This document shows positions 45,567 through 56,712 of a DNA stretch of 64,000 bases, piece by piece. Under the pieces are notes generated by a model, which saw only the letters and a program-made list of their open reading frames with translations, searched no databases and was not told the origin of the DNA. This DNA is from Trichaptum fuscoviolaceum (taxonomy: Eukaryota > Basidiomycota > Agaricomycetes > Hymenochaetales > Trichaptaceae), in the NCBI GenBank assembly GCA_910574455.1, contig CAJSYZ010000008.1, positions 3,784,707 through 3,848,706 of the forward strand, in the 5' to 3' direction. Numbering within the stretch: the stretch's first letter is position 1; each line of letters begins with the position of its first letter. The position numbers were made by a program, and so were the translations under genes.

Positions 45567-46936
45567 ATGTCCCCATCCAAAAAACTCGTTCACTTCTCAT
45601 ATCCCCACTCATCTAACATCATAAACGACTATACGCTCTCCCCATCGAACAAACAGCCACCAACACCTGAACCCCATACTGTCGCATTACCGACTACCTC
45701 GATTCCAACTCGCCCCCATTACCTGGACGCTGTCCGACCTGTATACTCCGGAGCTTGGTCCAAAGACCACTACGACCCAGACTGGGAGTACAAGTACTTC
45801 AAACCCCCCACCGGACTTGGACTCCACATCCCAACAATCTCGGTATTTCTCATCCACACCTTCTTTAACAACCCTGATTACGCCCACCGACTCATTGACT
45901 ATTTCAACAAATCTGCTCGTGTTCAACCCCCACTCACAATCACTCGACCCATTGTCCGACATCGTCATCACTTCAGCCACTTTGAACCTCGCCGGTCTGA
46001 CCCCTATTGCACCTGCAGTTGTTGTCACTACGACTGTCCGACTCATTCCCTCTAAGTCATGCCACCTGCCCGTTCCCAACGCAACCCATCCCGTCACACC
46101 CCCTTATTTCGTTCATACACATCATCTCTCCAACCACCAGCCTTACGCCTCGACACCCACAACCCCTTGCAATCCCGCCAGATCCTTGAATTATTCTCAA
46201 CTCGCACCTTCCACCAACGCCTAAGTCAATCAACGTATGATAACACTCCTCTTCTTGCCAACTGGACCCAATGTTATGATATTGTTACCCGAAACCAGGA
46301 GATTCTCGATCCTACCATTGCCATCATCGAAGGATCTCTCCATCTCTTGCGACGGGCTAAGAGTCATTCCAAGACATGCGACGATTTGCCCTTACGGAAC
46401 TCCTTGAAACAGCGCCTCAAGAGTTATTTGCCCCATTGGTCATTGACCTCACCACGGAGGACGACATCATCGACCTCACTAAAGACCTTGCTGACCAAGT
46501 ACCTTGCCCACCCCTTCACTCCGTCGGCACTCAAGTCCCAGAACGCAAAGAACTCATCAATCGCCTGTCCGAACCCATTCGTCTACAATCGCCAATACAG
46601 TTACAAGAAGACCAAGAGTATCGTGTCAACACAGCCCCACCCTCACCCACATACAGCCCGAAAGTTGACAACAATCCTTTTACGTCTATGTCCTTGGACC
46701 CCAAGGAATGCACACAACACTCCGCTGTCGACCACCACTACAACCTGGCCGCGTCCACCTGCGAATTCTATACATGTTCATACTGCAACATACGTGCACC
46801 TGGATACACCATCATTGGATGCCCCAAGTATACATGCCCCTCATGTGGACAACACGATGGTCATGACGATGAATGCGCATCTAACCGAATTGCTCAACAA
46901 CGCGTAACGAAGAGAAACCCACCTGCAAACAACTAA
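45567..46936 (+). pseudogene. 3' accessory ORF of the retrotransposon
   Basis: Two adjoining frames follow pol: 45567-46055 (ATG right after the pol stop) and 46059 onward, which shifts near 46360 into the frame ending at 46936. The first has an aromatic core (WSKDHYDPDWEYKYF) and a Cys/His tail (DPYCTCSCCHYDC). The second carries VIDLTTEDDIIDLT, resembling SUMO-interacting motifs, and a Cys-rich cluster (FYTCSYCNIRAPGY, then YTCPSCG) that probably binds zinc. I do not recognise either family. Extra ORFs after integrase are known in some Gypsy groups; a role in nuclear targeting or host interaction is speculation. Confidence 0.6.
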
Positions 46937-47071
46937 AGCACCTGTTGCTAACCTGGATACCCTATTGGCGTTAACTTCGCTTATATGGCATGTTTTTCCT
47001 TATTGTCTATTGGACTTAATTTGTTCCTATAACGGCCATTTTCTTTACTGATTTCCACTACGTTTCAATTT

Positions 47072-47084
47072 AAGAACGGGGTAA
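47072..47084 (+). other. candidate polypurine tract
   Basis: AAGAACGGGGTAA directly precedes the 3' LTR, the expected place for the plus-strand primer. Confidence 0.5.
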
Positions 47085-47551
47085 TGTTACATTTTCTTAC
47101 TATGTCAGCGGCCCCCATTACTCCGAACCCTTCGCCCTATTTGTTTCTATTCTTGTTCTGCTCAGTCATCCTCCGATGTAACCCTCAACCCTCAGCCAAT
47201 CCCGATGTTACACATGTACCCTTTGCCCTAACCCTTTGCCCATCGCTCTCACACTATTATTAGTAGCCTATTGTCTACTCTCTTATTGTTCTCTTCTTAC
47301 TCATCTTCCGATGTACCCTTGCTCCGCAGCTACAGTATATAAACCCCTGTACTTAGCATGATCGAACTCTAAGTTCGATCTCCTTTGTCAAACCCCCCGT
47401 CTCTAGTCTCTGCTATACATCTGTTTCTCTCTACTCTACATCGTAGGCCTTTGACCATACAACACTTAGTGTCGAGCCCTAGCTCCGCTATCACTGAGCA
47501 ACTTAACGTTGCGTTCCCCAACTATACGAGACCGTAAGTTGAGACGTAACA
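47085..47551 (+). repeat. 3' LTR
   Basis: 467 bp, same ends as the 5' LTR and about 99.4% identical by eye. The right target duplication ACGAC follows at 47552-47556. Confidence 0.95.
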
Positions 47552-50518
47552 ACGACGGTGTTCGTGTTCGCCCTGTGAAATGCATATGCTGATGAGGTGA
47601 GTTATGTTCGAAAAAAGAAATGGCGTACGATCTGAGTTGAATAATTGTCTGTAGTGCCCGAGTACTCAATTTCAGGAACGTAGTCTCCTATGAAATGGAC
47701 CTTGGGCTTAGTGAGTGAGAACGTGAATTTTTTGCGCGATGGATTCTGAACAGTTGTCGCAGCAGAAACGGCTGTGGGTTGCCCACCGAGAGGAGCCAGT
47801 GTCATGGTGTCCGATGCCCTACCTACGCCTTCGCGTCGTGCTTGAGCACGGATCCTAGACTGAGCCTCCCTCGCTGTTTCTTTAGTGTCGTAATGCGGAC
47901 AAATGTTCCGTTGAAAGTTTCGCAGCTCTTGTCCCAAGCGCACTGTCGACCGCCTTAACAAAGTTAGTGTGAGTTCAGTGTGTAATCGGAGTTTCGCTAA
48001 TCCATGCCAGGTCAGAATGACGAATAAGAGGGTGCTGATCGGCTTGTTATGATTGTCCTGGAAGAGCCCATGAAACAGGGAATTGAACACTGAAAGATCG
48101 TCAATCGATAGCCAGTAAGTTATTGCATTTCTCGCACCTGTAATAGGTCCTCGAAGTCCCGTGCGGCTAACTTCTTCATCTCACTAACGTTGTCAGAGAA
48201 TCGACGAATCCCGTAACCCGAGACACCGAACGGAGGGGCAACTGCGTATCTACGCACACCGTTAGGATAATGAATTCGGTCAATAGGGTTCAAATTCTGA
48301 CCTGCTATTAACTTGACGTATGTATTCGTCTCCTTGTGCCTCCAGAATTCTGATCAAATGCGCAAACACGTTCTTGAATAGTCCGAGTTCAACCTCGTGC
48401 AAAAGATCGACACGAAGCATCTTGAAGAAATCAAATCCATGATCTGAAAGCGTGGCGGAGAATGCATTCTAGACGGCGAGTTGTCAGGACGGGTGAAGAT
48501 TTAAAAGATTGCTATACTTACCTCCGTTGGAACCAGTGAGCGCCCTTTCAATAGATTCTCTACCGCAGCACTTTTCAATCCGAAGCCATTATTATAGACA
48601 AACCGTCTGGCGCTTTGGATATCGTATCTATATGCGTCGTTGTCTTCGCGAGCATGTCGAATACGATTCTTCATGTCAGTGACCATGCCAAGCTTAGGTA
48701 TCGATGTCTTTTCCACCAGACAGCGCGGACAAGGGCAGTCCCCGTTGTCCCGGATAGTCGATATTAAGACTCTAATATCGAAAGTTAAGCAGGCAGAGCT
48801 CGGGAAAGTTAAGTAACTCACTTCTCTGGATAATCTGCAGAATAACTAAAGATTCGCGGAAAGATTCGGCGTGTAACGCCATCCGAGCATTTCAGTACAA
48901 TGCCATACCGGTAGGCGTGCAGAAACTCTTCGTCTTTAAGGAGTTCTTTCCATGCTGCGTGAAATAGCTCACGGCGGCAATGGGCAAGCAAAGCTGATGA
49001 GGCTGACTTCGAAGTAGTAAGTTTTGCTATGACCTCTTCCACCTTTTTCTTTAACTATTGCATACATCATTAGTATAACGCATCGGAAAAGGAATAGGAG
49101 ACCCTCACAGATGGCAGATAGGCAAGGTGGAGTAATGCCCGATTACCAGGCTTCGCGCGTTCGTACTTCGACTGATTTCCAAAGGCCATATAGATAGGCC
49201 ACAATTTTGCCTGTCCAAACTCTGCAAGATGGGTTGAGTCGGACCAGAACATCAAGCCTGCGATCGCTCGAGGATAACTATCAATTTCGTTATCCGGTAA
49301 GACGATTTTCTGTATGTTTTGATGTTCTTCTAACCATGAGTCTGACGTGTAGAGCTCATCATAAACTCTACTTGGCGGGTCCATCGATCCTGGTCTTGAC
49401 CACCACTGGCAATATGGTTCGAAATTGAAATCCTTGGCGGCCGGCGAACCCGTAAAGACTGTGCGTATGAGAGGTAGTATCGGGCGGTACCAAAAATCAT
49501 TCACTTGGAATTGGGTATTGGCAGCAGTATCTTGTGAGTTATCATTCTCTTGTCCTTTTAGATTAGACGGAATATCAATAGTTAAACTGCCCTTGCGCCA
49601 GCCGTGCTTTCCTTCCTCCCATGGCTTGCAAGAATCAGCCGTCTTGTCCCTTAGAGCATCGAAGTTGATGTCTTCGATGTCTTCGTCATTTATAAGTGGG
49701 CTAAGTCGAACAGTTCGGAATAGGCTTGACAAGGAGGTTGTGACCCGGTTGTAAATAGAAGTAAGGTGAGCAATTCGGAAGGCTGATAAGTTCGGATATG
49801 GGCTGATAGTTTCTGCGATAGTCTCTTCTAAAGTCTCGTCATTGCTTTGTGCGGCGCCTGCGTGGTCGGGAATCGATGTCGGCTCTGACTGATATTCTCT
49901 CCATAGCCCAAAGGCGTTTGCAAGTGTTCTGCGGACAAATTGAGTGGCCGGCTCTGGTTCTGGTTCTGGCTCAGGCACGGGCATTGGCATTGGCTCTGGC
50001 TCATGCTCATGCTCTTGATCAAGGTCCGTTGTCTGCATCTCCTTTGCAGCTCTTTCTAACGCTTCCCTTTTCAGTTTCGCAAGTCTTCGGGCTCCTGCGT
50101 TAGACAGCTTTGGACCTTCAGGCTGCCTTTCAAGAATGAGCCGACTTGGGCGTTTGACGCGATGGCCACGACCCATTGGAGGGGTGGGTGCGCGAGGAGG
50201 TATGCTGGGTCCATCTAGGTCCATTTCCATAGGTACTGACATGTCCTTATTTTAATTAACGTGTCAATCGCGTATGCTTCAACAAGATGAGACGCGACGA
50301 ACCTCAATTGTGGGATCGGATAGCATGGAGACTACCTGTCGCGCCGCCCTTTCCCTTTCCTCAGCGAGTCTGTCTTGCTTCTCCATGAACTCCTTGTGCC
50401 GACGCTTGAGTCCAAGTACTCGCAATTTAACGCCTTCACAATTTTTTTGATGGACTGTGTAAGCCCTTTGAGTCATATGAGGGCCAGGATTCCTGCATTT
50501 TGGTGCAGTGCAGTACAT

Positions 50519-51016
50519 AGTGTGATCTTGTGTAGACAGTCGTTTACTGTGTGGTAGTACAGAATAAAGATTTTTAATGACTTTGTGAAAACTTTAAGGA
50601 CTGATTACTCTGAGACATATGAGACATGCCCCTACTGTCGGAATCAAGGTCCGGTTCCTGACGGCGTGCTTAAGCTTAATATATTATGCCGCTCCGATAA
50701 CGGCGTTGTAACTTGGTCATAACATTGAACCGACATTACAAGGCTCGAATAAGTCTTACGATCCCACAAAAGGGTCTTAGATCACTTGTCAACCCGTTAT
50801 AATGCTTTTCTAATATTATCTATGGTTGTTAATTTGTAATTAATGTCATATAATGTTATGGACGCCTTGTAATGGCATTACAAGTGTGAAATAAGAGTTA
50901 TTTATTATTATCATACGGTTACAAGTAACCAAAAGGGCTTATAGACGCCTATAAGGCTATTACAACTGTCCGCAAGGGTTACAGTGTTTCGCAACATTTC
51001 CGCCTTCCCGGTGATG
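50519..51016. repeat. right terminal and subterminal repeat region
   Basis: AT-rich sequence upstream of the transposase start. It holds many GTTACAAG, TTGTAAT and TTATAAT-like words and ends in ATTTCCGCC..CGGTGATG, the inverted partner of the left terminus. It also contains the transposase promoter. Confidence 0.65.
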
Positions 51017-51944
51017 TGTACTTGGACTGCAACTTGAAGTTCAAGTTGGTTCTAACCACGTCATCGACAGGTCTTCCATCGGTCACGGCGCTTTATTCGA
51101 CATACACATCGCACTGGCGAACCATTCTGTAGAAGCCAGAGAGAAAATGCACACGGGGGACACTTCAGATTGTGCATGTGCATGTACACATTGCGAAGCT
51201 CAATCATGAAAATGATGACATGGCATTCTGGGTCTACGACTCTGAAAGGGACCTCAGCTCAAGCCAACCTGAGATCAATTGAAATCAAGTGAGACGAGAA
51301 AATATATGCAATCGCTCAAGCCAAGCTTCAACTAACGCCCTGACCTCAGGAATCAGGTGCTTGCTCTCCTTGGACGAAAACGCTAAAACTGACTTAAAGC
51401 AGTTACGCATAGAGCTGTGGCCTCGGCGGCCTCACCGTGGACACAAATACCTTCTTTATGGCCATCGGGAAAACACATTACATGCAATTCGCTCGACAAA
51501 ATTGGCAGGTGTTTGCTCCATTGCATGCCAACCCCATAATAACATCTTTCATTGGTCTACCCCGCATTTCCGCTTGAACCTATCTTCCTCTCATCCGACG
51601 ATCGGTTGGCGTTTTTACTGGTCGATCCCTGCGGGGTACAGATTACAGCAGATCTGTGGGGTAACATGCTTCCCCGCTTTTGCTTGTTTGACCCCAGCTG
51701 ACCGCTATTTCAGTGAAGACACCCGAAGGCACAGTGACAAGCCCGCGTAAACGCTTTTCGCGATGAATGGGCCAAATCTCTCCAGGGTCATTTGATTCCA
51801 TACTCCGCTTCTAATTCGATCGGTACCGTAGTTTGCCTGAAACACCGACACATCGCCTTTATAAAGCAAGTCGGATTTGAACCAACAGGATGCGATTCAG
51901 AGCCCATCTCAACGACCTCCCTCTTCCTTTCAACGCCTGCACCA
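51017..51944. other. host flank and promoter of the transporter gene
   Basis: No supported gene. A 153-codon frame at 51289-51750 has no recognisable features. A tRNA T-arm-like sequence (minus strand, about 51868-51890) is discussed under rejected items. Confidence 0.4.
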
Positions 51945-54222
51945 ATGGGTCTTGGGATATTAAAGGACAAACACCTTGGTGAAGATGTCCCAGGTTCGTC
52001 TTGACTAGCTTTTGCCAGTGTGCTTGTACATTGATTTACGTTTTTGCAGGGACTTCCTTACTTGAGGAATTGCACACTCATGGACTAAACATCCGTGCTG
52101 ATGCGGACCATCTCAAGCGCACGAAAGACGGCACCGTACTCATCCCTCAACCCTCTGACTCCCCTAATGACCCCTTGAATTGGCCCTTCTGGCGCAAGTT
52201 CATGCTCATGTTGACGATCACGTATGGTGCTGGTGTTGTCGGCGCATTTGGTCCCATTATCGGCGCTGGACTCGTTCAGGTCGCGCAGAGCCTTGACACC
52301 AGCGTCTCGCAGCTCTCCAAAATTACTGGCGACCTTGTGCTCTCGATCGGTCTCATTCTAATCCTTACGGCCCCCGCTAGTGTTGTCTGGGGCAGGCGGC
52401 CAGTCTTCCTGATAGGTAACGCGCTTTTGCTAGCTAGTTCGATCTGGAGTGCATGTGCGAAGGACCTGGGAAGTCTCACTGCTAGTCGAGTCATTGGAGG
52501 ATTGGGAATGGCGCCTGTTGAATGCCTCGTTGAGGCAACCATTGCGTAAGTACAATCTGACACCATTTTGTACCGATATTGAAGTGTTTCAATCAGAGAC
52601 ATTTTCTTCGTCCACGAACGAGGGAGGTGGATCGCTGTATGGAGTGTACGCATCTTTCGTCTTTTTCATGTCTTCAGCCATCTCAAACTCTTGTCCTTAG
52701 TTTGCTCTTCTTGGTGGGATTTGCGGGGTGTCTATTGTAAATGGATTCCTCATAGAAGATGTGTAAGTGTCACTACATGGTCTTACGGGAGGAATACGCT
52801 GACATTCTATGCTATTAGTTCGTGGCGTGTTTGCTTCATCATTGAGGCTGCTCTAGTAAGTTCAGCATGCACTTTTCCCATTGATTCGGTATTGACTGAT
52901 TTCACTCATTCAGTGCGGATTGCTACTCGTCATGACAATCCTATTCGTCCCAGAGACTGCGTACATCCGCCCGGAGATTGACACACTCGTTGCTGGAGGT
53001 GCGGTAGCCGGCGCTGAAGGATCGCACGATTCTCGGGAGGCATCTTCATCGAAGCTCCCGGACGAAGTCGATGAGAAGCCCCGAGCATCGGACGAACATG
53101 TGGAGCACGCTGACGCAGAGAAGGCGGTCGGTTCGGCAGAAAAACCTGCGGGATTCTTTGAGCTCATGAAGCCAATCGCTGGCCACCGCTTTACGAAGGA
53201 CAAGTTCTGGAAAGTCGCATGCCGACCATTCACTCTCTGTTGCAGTCCGCTCGTCGCGTGGGGCGCGCTTGTCTTCGGGACAACTAGTGCATGGTGTACG
53301 TCGATGTCTTCCCTAATTTCAGATACTACCGATGGCTGACTACAATTGTAACGGTCCTTTTCAACAGTGGTCATGCTCTCCGTGTCGGTATCTCTACTCT
53401 TCTCGGACCCGGCGTTTGGGTATGGCTTCGGCGCAGGTTCTGTCGGACTCATCGCAGGGGTTGGCCCTCTCACCGGCGCACTCATTGGAAATCTTCTCGC
53501 GGGCCCATTGAGCGACTGGACGGCGAAGTACATGTCAAAGAAAAACGGCGGTGTTTATGAGCCCGAGTATGTGGGCTTCCAAGTCAATCCGTCTTTTTCT
53601 ACTATACTAACTTGAGATTAACTTGTCTAACAGGTTTCGGCTTCTTCTGATGTTCCCGTTTTTCATCTTCAGCACGATGGGCTGGTTCGGGTGGGCGATT
53701 AGTGCGCATCTGAAGGAACCATGGATCGGCCCGACAATATTTTATTCCCTGCTAAATTTCGCGCAGGCAATATCATCCATTGCGTTAGTGGTGCATTCGC
53801 GAAATGTACTATATATACTAAATGCAAGCATTTATACAGGTCTATCTCATACGTTGTAGATGCACACTCAAATTATGCTCCAGAGTCTTTCGGAACAATA
53901 AAGTAAGCATAACGTGTTCTTCTTGACATTGAATGCAGCTTATTCAACTCCTTCGAATATCAACAGTGCGCTCAAGAATATCTTTGCATTTGCGCTCACA
54001 TACTTCGTTACACCATGGCTCTTAAATCAAGGTGAGTTCTCCATTGTAATTTATCCTCCGGGCTAAGAAACGTCCTGATTGCGGTATGCTTTAGGTGTCC
54101 TTAGAACATTCTGCACGATTGGTGGATTAAATATATTTGTGTGCGTTACAACTATTCCGATGTACTTCTATGGAAAGCGCGCACGAAGCTGGGTACATCG
54201 CACGCCATGGATGTTGGCATGA
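51945..54222 (+). CDS. MFS transporter
   Basis: Eleven exons join in phase: 51945-51993, 52050-52545, 52597-52645, 52701-52762, 52819-52855, 52914-53295, 53368-53566, 53634-53783, 53840-53902, 53967-54031 and 54095-54222 (559 residues). The cytosolic N-terminus reads PNDPLNWPFWRKFML, the usual entry to the first helix of fungal DHA1-like drug:H+ antiporters. The signature after helix 2 is WGRRPVFLIGNALL, and helix 4 and loop read ASRVIGGLGMAPVECLVEATI. The long acidic loop between helices 6 and 7 is hydrophilic (residues about 240-310). The second half ends KNIFAFALTYFVTPW. It probably exports or imports a small organic compound at the plasma membrane. Its neighbours are esterases, so a shared substrate is possible. 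Confidence 0.92.
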
Positions 54223-54780
54223 CCATTTCAAAGCATAATTACTAACAACGACCGTGACTGTCATCGCTACTATCGCATTGAATTCTTCTATACAAGCTCA
54301 CTGACTCGAAGATGTACTTTACGAACATGATAAATAACGACTTTCTTAGACTGCCCAAACATATCTTGAACTTGCAGCACATTGCGCATCAGTGCTGAAT
54401 TATTTATATCATCATCATCGGTAGTTCGGCTTTCGGCGACTCGGATGTCTTTTTAGCCGAACCGACAGTCTCTGAGGCGCAGCTGAATCCCATGCAACAC
54501 TTTCTTTGCATCCGCAACCACTCTCGTGTCCACGCTCATCGTCAATTGACCAGATGATTGGCAGGTCATGCGCCCTGTTTTATGGAATGGGAAGTGTTGG
54601 TCTTAATAAAGCCAGTAAACTGCGGCGGGGTACTTGACCTCGTGCAGTGCTTTGCTGGTATATAACAGACTGGCTGCGATTCAAGTTACCCAGCACGCAA
54701 TCTGCAAGACTCTCTACAACTCTACCCTTCAGTGCCTTTTCTTCCCCTACCACACAGCAAGGCCAGCTAGCTGATACGAC
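54223..54780. other. intergenic, promoter of first esterase
   Basis: 558 bp with no gene. It ends with a TATA box at 54659-54665 (TATATAA), 116 bp before the ATG. Confidence 0.5.
54659..54665 (+). promoter_or_regulatory. TATA box, first esterase
   Basis: TATATAA upstream of the ATG at 54781. Confidence 0.55.
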
Positions 54781-56153
54781 ATGGCTGAATGGGCCCATTA
54801 CTCTCTTCCAAATGCTGAATGGACGGCAGCTCTCGCAGCAATAGGCGGAGGGCTTCCGCCGTTGTTCAAGAACACTGATATCAAGACGCGCAGGGAGATG
54901 GTCAACGAGTTGACGCGAAGGAGGGTGGAAGAAGCAGATAAAGAAACTTGTGAGCACATCTATCGTAGCTTCTGTATCCGCGTAGCTGATGGTGTTTGCG
55001 AAGTGAATGGCATTAAAGTCGAAGAGAAACGTATCCCTGTGTTCAAGCCAGAGGGCGAAATTCCTATTCGGATCTACACCCCTGACTCTCAGAGCCCCGA
55101 GGAGACATTCCCAGCTCTCGTTGATCTGCATGGTGCCTTTCCTTTTTGTATCTATATAAATATAGTATCAAAATATTCATTGTTTTGTAGGTGGCGGATA
55201 TTGTCTTGGAAGTCTCGACACAGACGAAGTGAAATGCCGGTCAGCTTGCAAGAAACACCGCATTGTAGTCGTAAATGTCGATTATAGGCTCGCTCCGGAG
55301 TTTCCATGGCCAGTAGGGATCAACGACAGCTACGACGCTATTAAATGGGTAAGTAGAATGGTCGAATTTGTCTTCATATCGGAGCTTACTCACGGCCTCC
55401 AGGTTGTTAATCATGCTAAAGAGTTGCGAGTGGACTTGAAGAAAGGATTCATTATTAATGGCCTTTCTGCCGGTGCAATGTTTGCTTGTGTTGTAACGCA
55501 GAGGGCTCGCGTCGATGAAGACTTGAAGGACAAGATCACTGGTCAAATACTTCAGATTCCACCAACCTGCCGTGCAGGACCAGACGGATATCCCGAGAAG
55601 TAAGTTCAGATCGACAATCTTTAGACGAAAATCCGCCTTCTCACGCGATTTCAATCATAGGTTCAAGGACAAACTGCTGTCATTCGAACAGAACAAAGAC
55701 GATCCCATCTTGAGTCGGGAGAATCGTAAGATGTTCTCAGGTACGATATTTTTCACCGCCCGCCTTGCAAATACGACTGATAGTTGCATTGTAGAAGCAT
55801 ACAATGATAAGCCTGCATCGCACGTAGAAGTGTCTCCTCTCCTCGCCGAGTCGTTTGCCGGCCTTCCCCCAGCTTACATACAGGTTGCTGGTGGTGATCC
55901 TCTGCGGGACGATGGCTTGTGCTATGCGCAACGCTTAGAGGAGGATGGCGTGCCGGTTAAGCTTGATATGTCAGTAAATTAAACTCTTTATGCCGTCGTA
56001 ATTAGAAGAAATACTAATGATACCAACGACCATAGATATCCGGGCGTGCCGCACGGCTTCGCAAACTATTTCCCCCAGCTGAAGATTAGCCAGAAGTGGA
56101 GAGACGATTTCGATCAAGGTGTGCAGTGGCTGTTGCAGAACACAGCAGCCTGA
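54781..56153 (+). CDS. alpha/beta-hydrolase (HSL-type esterase), copy 1
   Basis: Seven exons (54781-54949, 55004-55132, 55191-55348, 55403-55599, 55661-55740, 55795-55969, 56036-56153) give 341 residues. It belongs to the hormone-sensitive-lipase/arylacetamide deacetylase group (alpha/beta-hydrolase fold-3). Oxyanion-hole HGGGY lies near residue 99, DYRLAPEFPWP at about 130, the nucleophile elbow GLSAG (Ser) near 175, the acid in GDPLRDDG and the catalytic His in PGVPHGF. GLSAG replaces the commoner GDSAG. No signal peptide is visible, so it is probably intracellular. It likely cleaves short-chain esters or amides. It is the first of three close paralogues with the same intron positions and phases. 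Confidence 0.92.
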
Positions 56154-56712
56154 GGAGATTGCGGTCTGAGGATTGATATCTGAGCTCAAATGTCGTCCAA
56201 ATGGTGGGCTTTTCTTCGTTATGAAGGCGATTTGTAAGTTAGAAGTGTATATACATACTGTAAGCATTGAATGCAGAACTTTGGAATCTACTGCAGTGCA
56301 CGTTACACCGAAACCATGACTTGTGTTGAGCAAAGCATTTCTCTGACAGATCATTCAAACGCAACTGACTCAGACTCCAGTGTGAATTAGTCTTCAATCA
56401 TAGCTGAGAAATTTCCGGCAAATACCGCACCGTGAAGTAATACTTCATGCATTTAACGATTGGCGAATCCTCCGGTGTACCCTTATCATATATGTATGGC
56501 AATGGTTTGCCAAAAATAGGGTTCATCCCACCCCTGACCCGCCGACGGCAGCGGGGCAGTCATTCGGTAAGGTCAGTATGCTACTTGCACAAATTTAAAA
56601 CTCACCACAGCATATAAAGCGGACAAGAAAACTATCTCGATCGTCATCTTCCGACGTCTGCAGTTTCCTGCTTTCTCTGCTGGCCTCTAGTATAAACTGT
56701 TTAGTGATTGAA
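56154..56712. other. intergenic, promoter of second esterase
   Basis: 559 bp without a gene. TATAAA at 56613-56618 lies about 95 bp before the next ATG. Confidence 0.5.

Larger units (their letters stand above)
34676..47551 (+). mobile_element. Ty3/Gypsy chromovirus-type LTR retrotransposon
   Basis: The element is 12,876 bp with 467-bp LTRs that begin TGTTAC and end GTAACA, flanked by ACGAC duplications. Without the nested insert it would be about 9.7 kb. The order gag, protease, reverse transcriptase, RNase H, integrase with C-terminal chromodomain marks it as Ty3/Gypsy, chromovirus branch. It inserted into exon 8 of the Plavaka transposase on the opposite strand. The LTRs differ at only about three positions, so insertion was recent. 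The pol gene nevertheless has frameshifts, four stops and a palindromic insertion. This is an ordinary fungal genomic parasite with no known infectious form. Confidence 0.95.
33406..50518 (-). pseudogene. Plavaka-type transposase, disrupted
   Basis: Ten exons can be followed: 50518-50303, 50245-49109, 49054-48822, 48771-48522, 48468-48302, 48249-48138, 48089-47629, 47572-47552 continued at 34670-34398, 34344-33764 and 33706-33406, about 1250 codons. Family landmarks in order are an N-terminal Cys/His finger (CTAPKCRNPG), MFWSDSTHLAEFGQAKLWP, KLWPIYMAFGNQSKYERAKP, FPRIFSYSADYPEK, CPCPRCLVEK, VDLLHEVELG, RRFSDNVSEMKKLAARDFED, GTTDNYSTQ and a C-terminal NYTTYDVRRD..FVDRDMFMRYIGLGVGH. It would cut and paste the element. 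Two breaks are visible. A one-base deletion lies near 48078, just after CSIP, and one extra base there restores all downstream exon phases. The 12.9-kb retrotransposon splits exon 8. This copy cannot make a full transposase. Confidence 0.88.
26729..51016 (-). mobile_element. Plavaka/CACTA-like DNA transposon with cargo genes
   Basis: The element is 24.3 kb as found and about 11.4 kb without the nested retrotransposon. The left end (CATCACCG..GGCGGAAAT, from 26729) and the reverse complement of the right end (CATCACCG..GGCGGAAAT, ending 51016) form imperfect terminal inverted repeats, flanked by TG on both sides. Inside both ends lie 300-500 bp of AT-rich sequence full of short recurring motifs such as GATAAC, TTACAA and TTATAA. 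This fits the subterminal transposase-binding repeats of CACTA-type elements. Three genes, all on the minus strand, fill the interior: a Plavaka transposase, an Spt5-like NGN/KOW protein and a DUF6698-like protein. The exact ends and duplication are inferred by eye; the transposase assignment is firm. Confidence 0.75.

Noticed and set aside
51289..51750. 153-codon frame near the right end of the transposon
   Set aside because: No start context, exon partner or recognisable domain.
51865..51935. tRNA-like T-arm on the minus strand (GTTGG TTCAAAT CCGAC followed by TTGCTTT)
   Set aside because: The T-arm pairs well and an AAAGGAA about 60 bases away nearly matches the acceptor stem, but no proper D-arm or 7-base anticodon loop can be folded. 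It is probably a chance match or tRNA remnant in the transporter promoter.
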